Of a stretch of DNA of 64,000 bases, positions 26,079 to 64,000 are shown in pieces. Below the pieces are notes generated by a model, which saw nothing but the letters and a program-made list of their open reading frames with translations, ran no database searches and was not told where the DNA came from. Numbering within the stretch: position 1 is the first letter of the stretch; each line of letters begins with the position of its first letter. The DNA comes from Diphasiastrum complanatum (lineage: Eukaryota > Streptophyta > Lycopodiopsida > Lycopodiales > Lycopodiaceae), in contig CM055108.1 in assembly GCA_029204225.1 (NCBI GenBank), positions 5,395,599 to 5,459,598 on the forward strand. Reading direction: 5' to 3'. The translations under genes were made by a program, and so were the position numbers.

Positions 26079-27550
26079 ATACTTATCTTACAAGAACAAA
26101 ATCCTATTGCCAAGTTTGTGACAAAAAATTACATTCCACTCCAAAATACAAAGAAAACCCAAGCGCAACGGATTTTTAAGTTCTTGGTGCACTTGCCATC
26201 TTTTTCATTGCACTTTCAGCGGTTAACATCTCAGTCTTCGCCCTCCTCAACTGTAGCTCTGTATTACTGAGTGTTGCCTGCTGATATCACTATGACTTTT
26301 TTAGCGTAAGTACTTTTGTTGTGATTTAGTAGTCGCGAAAAGTTTTGCTTAAAGAATGTCCATGCCAGCATCAGCAAGCTGTGATCCAATAGCGACTGAT
26401 GCACCTTGGTTGACTGCAATTGAAGGTATTTGTTGATCAGCCTCTATCTCTCGACATTGGCTATGAACACCTGCACTTATATTAGCTGCTTGGGCTAAAA
26501 TTAGGTGGTGTATGTATAGCTAATAAAATGATATTGGCTATGAATGGCTGCATTTGAAGCTACTTGGGCCTCAGGTGCCGTATGTATAGCTAGTAATATG
26601 ATATGTTCCACAAAAAATTTGTCGGTGAGCGTTTTCTGTTTTATAACATTTTCAATTGGTCAATTGTTGTGTGAACAATGAAGCTCGTCATAGTTTGGTT
26701 TCAACATGTCGTGGTAGTTATGTAACTGAGTCTAGAAGTTTGCTTGCTGCTTGAATTGGATTATTTCTCAGAATATGTGATCAGCATTTGAACTCGTTAT
26801 CGAAGCCGGGTCACTTTCTTTTGCTCAATAGTCAATAGGCTCGATTACAGTTTGTTGTTGTTAGTTCTGGTTTGAGCCTGTAGTGATTGCGATCGCTGAT
26901 GGTCTTCTTGTGCTAATCCTCGAGTGATTTGATCCTCGAGTGATTTGACGTTGATTCTGAAATCGCCTAAGGAAAAAGATAACAAGATAGACGACACAAT
27001 TCTTTAGCAGTTGATCTGTGCGACAAGAAAAAAAGATACAAAAGGATGTCGTCGTCTAGAGTGTGAGGTGTCCAGAGTCCAGACGTAATTGTTGGTACTA
27101 GACCCTCTTCTCGTTGGATATAGTTTCGTTGGTAGGACTTTTTTGGCATTGCCCTTGCAAAAGGCACTCCTACGTGTTTAACTAAGGGTATGTGCCCACA
27201 AAAAACTTTGCCGCATTGCTAAGGCTTTTTTAATGCAAGAACTTGGTCCTTCGGATGCACACATCTCTCTTAGCTGGGCCACATGACGGAGGTTGCCACT
27301 GATGGTCGCCTCTGGTTGCGGCCTCCACAAATGTGAGGGCAACCCACATGTCGGAGGTAAAGACCTATTTGTCATCATCTGATTGGATGTGTTTATGCTA
27401 GTTTGCAGAGGCTGCCTCCAAAGGCTGGCCTGCCTCTGAAGGTTGACTTTTTTAACGTCTAGAGGCAGAGCCAATCTCCGAAGGTAGGAGGGCCTAACTC
27501 TAGAGGTAAGAGAAAATATTATTTCCTACCTCCTCCATGTGACCTGGCCT
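26077..27550. other. No gene seen
   Basis: No recognisable protein or RNA gene. A diverged internal repeat around GTATGTATAGCTA.TAAAATGATAT occurs at 26508 and 26580. Confidence 0.45.
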
Positions 27551-27554
27551 TCTT

Positions 27555-27558
<4 letters not shown>

Positions 27559-27606
<48 letters not shown>

Positions 27607-27629
27607 CCCCCACACACACACACACACAT
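27559..27629. repeat. (TC)n-C7-(CA)n compound microsatellite
   Basis: TC repeats to about 27604, then a short C run, then CA repeats ending in ATATAT. Confidence 0.95.
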
Positions 27630-30600
27630 ATATAAGTCTTAATGAGTTTACATGAAGGTCACACTATTGGCTTAGAGAGAATTTAACCCAATTGGAAGAT
27701 TTATCACTTAGTATACTTTTAGGACCTAAGAAATGTACTCAGAATCATAGATGAAAAATTGGGAAATCATTGTATGGTAAAGTGCTTCATTAGCTTGGTT
27801 GGGTGGTAACAGCTCTTGGTATGTTCAAGTGTTCTTGCAAGCTTGATTTTTGGGGATCATCACAATATTCACTTTCAATCTGATCCATTGTTGGATCAAC
27901 GCTTGTATAGCTTGGATTTTATTGGTTTTTACTATATAAATGTGGTTTGTTCATACAACTTTCATTTTTATTTTCGCTCTTTGTAGCTTTTTTTTGCTTC
28001 CACTCGTTGTTTTGGTCAGTATCGCTACCATGCAAAAAACTACTTTTGTTATGTCCATGTCCTGTATAAGGGAATCAGAAGGTGGAGTTGCTTCTTGTTT
28101 TTTCCCAACCTTTTGTCTTGTTGCTTCCAGGTGGTGGAATTGACCTCCAAGTAGGTGGTTTCTCTGATTTTGGTGTACTTTCAGGCTATTAATCATGATT
28201 ATGGATTTTTTCCATAGGATTTGATGGAAATCAAAGGATTTTTGACGGTTTTTTGTGATTTTTCACCTAGAATTGGAAATTTTGGCTTGGAATATATCAT
28301 TGCTACTGATCTAGTACGTTTTTCAGATTGTACTTGTTGTTTTACAATCATTATTGATTGGATCTAATGATTGCATGTCGGTTGAAAAATCAAAAGGATG
28401 CTTAGATAGTGATTTTGGACTAAAAATTGGGGTTTTTGGGCTAGAAATGGGCTATAGAATCCATAATTGACTGAAATCAGAACTTTTAGTGCTTGCATGT
28501 AATATACTTACAGGGATTTGGATCTGATTGCACTTATTTGTGGATTTGACCCACAAATTTTGGTCAAAATTGGTCAAAAGACATGGTTTTTTGATGATTT
28601 TTGGATTGATTTTGTGGTAATTCACAAAATTCATAGTCAATATTTTGCATGCACATTTTTAGAGGTGTAATGAAGCTGTCCTTAGGCTTCCATGAAGTTT
28701 GGTTAGGATTGGACACCATTAGGGGGCTCAAAAAGTCAAAAAATAGTGTATTTTTGGGGTTTTTTGAGCATGAATACCTATCAAATGGGGGTCTGAACCT
28801 GTTGGTAATTCTCATTACAAGCTTAAAGATATGATGGATTGCATATTTTTTGAGCCATCATGCATCCAATTTGGGGTGAGCATTAGACACCAACATGTTG
28901 AAGTTTTGCTTGTTGAAGGAGTCCAAAAATGCATGTTTTGCATGATTTGAGCTTATGATTGCTTGCTGGACCTGATAGAAACCTCTATGCCTCTCTATTG
29001 AGCCTTATACGAGTTTTTGTAACCTTTGATTGGATGCATATTGGGCTGGAGATGGTTTTTGGATGATATCACCTGCATTTCTCATTTTTTCGGAATCAAT
29101 AAAGACCAAGAATAACGCAAATCTTATCGGAACAATTTCTATGTTGATCCATAAGAGGATTTGCCAGTAATTGAGTGCGGCACTTAATTAGTTGAACAAT
29201 AAAAAACTATTTGATTCATTTGTAGTTAAAGTACTACTGATACCAAAATTGAATTTTTTTAAAGTACTACTGATACCAAAATTGAATTTTTTTTCGTCAA
29301 ATAGTTGAAAAGTCAAAAACAACATCTTGACAAAAGGCCCTTTTGCTGCTCGAAACTTCTCTAATGTGAATGAGCAAAACTCATTGGTATTCTTATCTCA
29401 CAAATGACTAAGTGCACATACTTGTACTCTTCTTTGGTAAGAGTCGAACACTCTTGGAACAATGTGGTTCTTTTTTTTGTACTCAATTTTGCCTAATACT
29501 CTTTCTTCTTTTTTATCCTTGTAGGCCTTTTCCTTGCAAGAAATTTAGCATTATTTCCCACTAAGTGTTTCCACATTGATTCACCCACATTTTTTGCTAT
29601 ATGCATAGGCCCGTAAGGGATTGATCAAAAGGTTATTCCAATATGTAGTATTCTCATAGCAATGATTAGTCTTATCTTAGATTCAATCCAAAGCTTGTGT
29701 CAATCCACCATGGACATTCTTTTAGAGGCATCTTGTTTTTGGTCTTACTCCAAATTAAAGCCTTTGAAGGTGATGTGTTATCCTAAACAAATGAACTTCA
29801 CAGAGTATTTGCGATGATTTATGTAAGATGGTGTGAGTAATGAGCATAAAATATAATTGGTCCACAAATGAGACCCACACGATGTTCAGAAGATATAAAT
29901 CCTCAAAAAAATGAATGAGATTTGTGTTATGAATTGAAAAAGTTGTTTAAAACATAAATACTAGATATGTTACTCATAAGAGAATATAAACATACAAAAT
30001 ACATGTGATCTCATTTTTTAATTACTTCAAGCTTCACCTTATCATGGATAGTCCAAGCATTGTTCTCATTAGAATTGCAAAGGTCTCCTCCAAATTTTTG
30101 CTCTCCCAAGGTATTTCAAATGGGAAGTTTACAGACTAAAGGTTTGGTCAAATGGGGTCAATTTCTTGGCTTACCTAGGTATTGAAATGGGAGGTAAAAC
30201 CAAAGGTTCAAGTAGAATTGAGATTGGGGCAGTGTGAAGAGGCCCCGGGCTGAACGTTCGAGATTCTATAATCCAAGCATGAAAACCAGAGAGGTGTAAA
30301 CTACGGACTTATGTTCCATCATAGATGCATCGCTCTCTAAAAATAATGCATCGCTCTAATAATAATATTTGTTCAATTCCAGGACTTCTTTCAAAAAAGC
30401 AACGTGTGCATGTGCCGTGCAGAATTACGAGAGTTATTATATTGTTAATCTTTTGTGACAGAGACTTAAAGTTTGGCATTTAGCAGCATGCAACCATCAG
30501 ATGATCAGCCCACCTCAACTGCTGACAAGCTGCTGGTTGGATCTCGGAAAGCTTCAGCTGTTGCTTGCTTTCAGGCCTCTGTAACTGTTGTCATTTATCA

Positions 30601-30722
30601 AGGCATAACATGCATATGATGGATCGGTGGATCATGGACTTCTTATAATTATTAACTTGTTTATGATCAATTGCCTGTTTGAAAACTGATGCTGGTTGAT
30701 CATACCCTGAAGTAAAGGGATC
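27630..30722. other. Upstream region of the ABCG gene; no gene seen
   Basis: AT-rich DNA without convincing coding sequence. It contains a 34-bp tandem duplication at about 29223-29290 (ACTACTGATACCAAAATTGA twice). A diverged copy of a phrase from 24119 (AAGTCAAAAA..CATCTTGACAAA.GGCCC) sits at 29307. The promoter of the ABCG gene should lie at its right end. Confidence 0.5.
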
Positions 30723-57244
<26,522 letters not shown>

Positions 57245-58800
57245 TTCCAAGTTCTAATTAATGTCAATGACTGGTCTATGAATATCAAATTCGGAATATG
57301 AGCGCATATCATTGATTGAGCTGATTCATGAATTCAACAACTCAATTTTGACTTGAAAGAAGTCAATGTTTGGCACAAAGCCCATAACTTATATAGACAT
57401 TTTAAGATCCACACAAGCTATGTGGGGACACTTCTATTCATTTCTTCAGACTAAGTACTAGACTAAGTACTCTAAAGAGTAAGTATTTACATTGTACAAG
57501 AGTACTCAGAAGACAGAATTAGGTAAGTAGGAGTAAAATTAAACTCCAACACATATATCAGTTAGTGTGAGATAGTGTGATGGTGTGTTCTTCCTCTTTC
57601 TCTTGGTGATTGCTTATGGTGATTGATTGATAATGCTCATCAGATTATTGACACTCTTCACACTATCCGTTTTACCAATTAACTTCCACAGAAGTAAATC
57701 AACTACTCAAGTTGATTGTTCATGATTTAGAAATATTAAATGTCTAGGTGAAGAATTCAATTACACTAGTATAACACCACATTTAGATCCTTATCCAAAT
57801 CATTTATAAGTTAACTTATAGATCTAACAAAACAGATTTGTTAACTTTGCAAGTATCTGTTTCCACAATACTTGATCATATGTCTATGTTCAACAACTAG
57901 ATTAAGTGCACAAGATAACCTTAGTAACCAGGAATACATAGTAGATCCAAACAAGATCAATCGTGCACATATGATAATAATCTCACTATGACCCAATACA
58001 TAAACACATATGCCATTGTCTGGCAGATTCCTCCAAAATCCGCATATGTTACTCACATATATCACTGACAATCTTGTAACTCAGCTACCGAAGATTCGAT
58101 TTTACTTGAGAGTAAACAATGTATCTGGGAAATCTCTGAAGTGGATAATTCCACATCACAAGTTTTCCAACCATCATACTTTTACCCAAAAAATTCTTCA
58201 CCCAATCAACCTACTTCAGATCTTAGTGCATAAACCAAGATTAGGCTGACTTAAACAGACATCTTTGGACATAAGGTTAAGATTAAAGCTTTATTCCTCT
58301 GATCCAATCCATAACTAGATGGTACTTGGTAACCAATCAGTGAACCTTAATTTAATCTTTACCACTACTGCCCATATCCATGAATATCTCACCGCTCAAA
58401 ATTTGGAAAAACACGCAAATTTATGAAGGAAGAGAGAAATAATAGTTACAGAACACCCTGTGATAACATTGACTCTACAAAATAAATTGTTAACAATATA
58501 AAAGATTTTATTCTTCTTCATCAGCTTTGTCATTATCATGAAAAAAATTTCCACGTCAAAATGGATCTAAGAGATGAGCATTGTCTTTATTACCACTTAG
58601 TTCTATGTATATAGCATGTAATGAATAATGGGAGCTCCTAATTAACGAAACATTTTCTTGCCCACTAAAATGTTCAAAAATGATTTTATTTGCTCATATG
58701 ATAATGCTTCAACAACCACAATCAATATTTTACCAATAAGGCTGAGTAATGCATATATTATGACTTTGAGAATGATGCAAGTAATGGCCCATTACCCTAA
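57245..58800. other. 3' flank of the ABCG gene; no gene seen
   Basis: AT-rich DNA following the ABCG stop. It should contain the 3'UTR and poly(A) site; no strong signal stands out. No further coding exon is recognised. Confidence 0.45.
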
Positions 58801-58839
58801 ACCTGTGAAATATGCTTGAGTGTTGTTTGATACCTACTC

Positions 58840-59228
<389 letters not shown>

Positions 59229-59229
59229 C

Positions 59230-59430
59230 ATTCTTCTATTCCTAATAAAGTACGAAACTTTTCAAATTTACATCTACCTAATGACTTAGTAAAACTATTT
59301 GCCATTAGATCTTCAGATTTACAAAAAACAAGATCAATGATTCCATCAAATATTTTTTCTCAAACAAAGTGATAATGTATTTTGATGTGCTTGGTTCGAG
59401 CATGTAGAACTGGATTTTTGGCAATCGCAA
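59230..59430 (-). mobile_element. Copia RNase H C-terminus, inverted copy
   Basis: Minus strand: AIAKNPVLHARTKHIKIHYH, one stop, then IIDLVFCKSEDLMANSFTKS, LGRCKFEKFRTLLGIEECN. It is the same family as the plus-strand end at 58880; 30 bp (59226-59255) are the exact reverse complement of 58900-58929 or so. Confidence 0.85.
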
Positions 59431-59829
59431 GCACCCTTTGAAAAATGGATTATGTTGGACCTATTCACCCTGCCGCGCAGAGTTTTTGTGATTACTTCAA
59501 GTTTGTCTTTTTGCTTTTTCAATGTTTAGTTGAATTAAGTTTTATGTATCTCCTATATAGAAAATTTCATTGATAGTCTTTTAAATTTGTTGATCTTACT
59601 TTTTTGTAGAAAGGTTCACCAAAAAAAAAAATCAAAAGGGATGATTTTATGATCAATTTTTGTTTTGCAAGTCTTTTTTGTAAGTTTCATGCCCCAATGA
59701 GGTCTACAAAATATCCATGATAGAATATCATGATCCTCTTTCAGAACTATTATCATATATGTACCATAAATAGTTATTCTATTAAAGGAAACAATGTTAA
59801 ATATTATAATCACAAATTCTATACAAACT

Positions 59830-59830
<1 letters not shown>
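59431..59830. other. No gene seen
   Basis: AT-rich; may include the 3' end of the unrecognised minus-strand gene to the right. Confidence 0.35.
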
Positions 59831-61537
<1,707 letters not shown>

Positions 61538-61543
61538 ATATGG

Positions 61544-61680
61544 AGATGGCGCTCATATTTTGATTTCAATGTGAAGATGGTGCTCAGATTTTGATTTCAA
61601 TGTCAAGATGGCACTCATATCTTGTTTTCAATGTCCAGATGGTACTCTTGTTTTCAATGTGAAAATGGCGCTCATATTAC
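61544..61680. repeat. ~33-bp tandem repeats, five imperfect copies
   Basis: AGATGG.GCTCATATTTTG..TTTCAATGT recurs at about 61544, 61576, 61610, 61636 and 61661, just upstream of the minus-strand reading frames. Confidence 0.85.
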
Positions 61681-62239
61681 AATACTAATAGTCTAGGATG
61701 GACTAAGAATATGCAATTGACGAAAGGAAGAGGATGTACCTACAATGGCCACCTCATCCACCAAATGCACAATGAGATGCATTTAAATGGTGAGAATGGA
61801 TGTGGGAAAGTGCGTCTCGGTCTTGTTGTTAATGACAATTCACTATCGAACCATACTGTAAAGACCACTAGGGAAAACCCCTAAGATGAGGATAGGAATA
61901 CACAACAAAAGAGACTGTGGAGCAAAACCACCCAACCAATCCTAGATCCCTCCTGGAGATACCTCTTGGATCTAGCCCCCAAGCCATGCCATGTGATAGC
62001 AAGAGGAGAAGAGCTCTACAAGTAACCTAAACCAAAGTCGTCAATGTGATAATCTCTACCTCAATATATAGAGAGTAGGATCTTGTGATGAGACCATGTA
62101 ATCCCCATGCAGGTCAACTATAAATAAATCACAGCTCTTCATGCATTCCTCTTGCCTATATCAGTCACACGTACATGCATTACTCCATATGTCTCAATTA
62201 GAGTGTTTGGGTCCTCTTAAGGTCATTAGTCACCAACAG

Positions 62240-62345
62240 GCCTCGAATTGGATTAAAATCTAGGCGTGACCAATAATCTCGAACACTGGAGGGCCGGTCT
62301 ACCATATTAGGACTATTCCATGTCCTTAGCTGAATATGGTCGTAA
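62240..62345 (+). repeat. Dispersed ~105-bp repeat, copy 2
   Basis: Matches 24185-24292 in the same orientation, including GGAGGGCCGGTCTACCATAT; flanks differ. Confidence 0.8.
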
Positions 62346-63739
62346 CTTTCTTCCTCCCTTAAACAAGTTCTATCCTCAGAATGGGAAAAAGAAAACATGA
62401 AACTATCCCTTAAGCTTCCAAGTCATTCCCATGAATCATTATTCTTAGTCTGATCTTTCCATATAAATAAGTACTCAGAGATGCAACAATTTTTCAATTG
62501 CTTGTCTCTACTCATGAATACTAATTCAAATTTCCAAAGATACACTGAGCTATAATTTCCTCCAAATGGGTTGATCTTATCAAAAAAAAAATCATCACCT
62601 TCATGTAATTTCAATTACATGAAACACTAGGTGAACTACTTTATTTCAGAAATCAAATCCGAAAGCTGAAGAAATTCCATTTCAATTTCTTGCAGAAAAT
62701 AATGCTTCTTGGTACAAATATTCTTAGAATATCCAAATATTCTAAAATATCACAAATCAGTCATCTAAAATCTCTAGGAGATCCATCAAGTCTCAGACAA
62801 TTATAACTCCAACCAAAGTACTGCAGTTACTCTAATGAGTTAATAGCCCCATTTCTAGCACCGTTGCCAGAAATCAACAACTATCTATATCTTAATAGAT
62901 TTATCTGTCTCTTTTAAATCTGGAGATATAGACTAAACTTTGCACACAAGCACTTATAGACTACAATCTGTAAGGTAAGCAAATTTCTCATAAGTAAGCA
63001 ATTACTTAATGAAAATGCATGTGAGATCCACACAATCACAAATATGTGCTGGAGTAAAGAAATTTAGAGCTCAACAAACAGATCTAAATCCTTGACTCAC
63101 CCAATTGATCAAAAATTTCTCAACATCTTAAGAATCGTCAAATTTCCATATAATCTTCAAATGACCTTTAAGTATCAATTAATGATCCGTCAATCATAAA
63201 TATTTAGAATCTTATGATTCGTCAATCATATTTTACAAGATTCCAAAAGCATACTTCATCATTAAAAATAATACTGGAGTATATCCACAACATACAACTC
63301 AGAAAATATAAAAATCATTCTGAAATCTTTTCCACAAGGAAAATCACTGGATTCCAAGAATATTCTACCAAACCAATTCTTAACCAGATTATAAGTTCTA
63401 AATGCTACAATCAACCAAGTAATTAAAGACCATTACAACATTCGTCTTTAACAACATAAACTTTATACAATCCCATAGAACAACATCTAGAGATTACAAA
63501 GTTCTGTTGATTTCCAACTAAATTTAGTTTACCATTCTTGGAACCATTAGGATCCAGTATCCAATTGAGCTCTCAGGGATACTATCACTAATGGATCAAG
63601 TTTATTTCTCAACTGAGAAATACTCATCCAAGAATTTAGTATCCTATGCACACAATTCCTTGATAAATCCGAAAGACTCATAAAGTATGTGTCTTACAAG
63701 CAATACACACAAAACAAACAGTTTCTGGTGGATTCTCTT
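62346..63739. other. No gene seen
   Basis: AT-rich with only short frames. It probably includes retroelement leader or LTR sequence (TTGCCAGAAATCAAC context near 62870), but no domain supports that. Confidence 0.4.

Positions 63740-64000
<261 letters not shown>

Overview
The window is nuclear DNA of a land plant with a large, transposon-rich, AT-rich genome. The signs are plant-type gene families with many spliced introns, Copia-type LTR retrotransposons primed by the initiator-Met tRNA site TGGTATCAGAGC, a CACTA-type DNA transposon, a tRNA-derived SINE, and a Penelope-like retroelement fragment. There are also at least a dozen very long (GA/CT)n microsatellites. No species can be named. The Penelope-like reverse transcriptase and the 22.7-kb intron would fit a fern, lycophyte or gymnosperm, but that is inference.

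Two host genes are clear. (1) On the minus strand, about 5948 to 2768, lie the first two coding exons of a secreted malectin-like protein close to plant RLP4-type receptor-like proteins: a signal peptide exon, then a 1050-nt malectin-like exon. Its 3' exons were not found before the window edge. (2) On the plus strand, 30723 to 57244, is a complete 11-exon half-size ABC transporter of the ABCG11/WBC11 type (about 653 residues). Its first nine exons fit in 3.3 kb. Then comes an intron of about 22.7 kb, packed with retroelements, before the last two exons. Two of its introns appear to use GC donors.

The rest is mobile or repeated DNA. 7.6-9.15 kb: broken Copia integrase/RT. 9.3-19.4 kb: a decayed CACTA-like element bounded by two clusters of the palindromic motif GCGTGGAT/ATCCACGC. 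It carries a TNP2-type transposase with frameshifts, a minus-strand second gene, and, between the transposase-associated domain and the TNP2 core, an exon that looks like a SET (lysine methyltransferase) domain. 18.0-22.0 kb: Copia remnants and an LTR/PBS junction. 22.29-23.40 kb: a near-perfect inverted repeat with 0.55-kb arms, an 11-nt loop and a repeated GATAT/GCGCGC signature. 24-30.7 kb: no recognisable gene, only small repeats and microsatellites.

Inside intron 9 of the ABCG gene (34.0-56.7 kb) lie a SINE, an internally deleted Copia, an unrecognised proline-rich/coiled-coil remnant, a Copia gag with its 650-bp LTR, and a structurally complete non-autonomous LTR element. That element (43171-48121) has 1307-bp LTRs differing at about four positions, a 5-bp target duplication, a PBS, and no gag or pol. 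It is followed by an SSR, a Penelope-like RT fragment, another Copia gag-protease remnant and a cluster of palindromes. 57.2-64 kb holds Copia 3' ends in inverted arrangement around (CT)n(AT)n tracts, an unrecognised possibly spliced minus-strand gene with a 192-bp (CT)n tract in its reading frame, and a second LTR start at the right edge.

The strongest items for follow-up are the SET-like exon in the CACTA transposase gene, the five repeated stem-loops just after the PBS of the non-autonomous LTR element, the giant inverted repeat, and the conserved ABCG gene spliced across a 22.7-kb transposon-filled intron with GC-AG introns elsewhere in the same gene.
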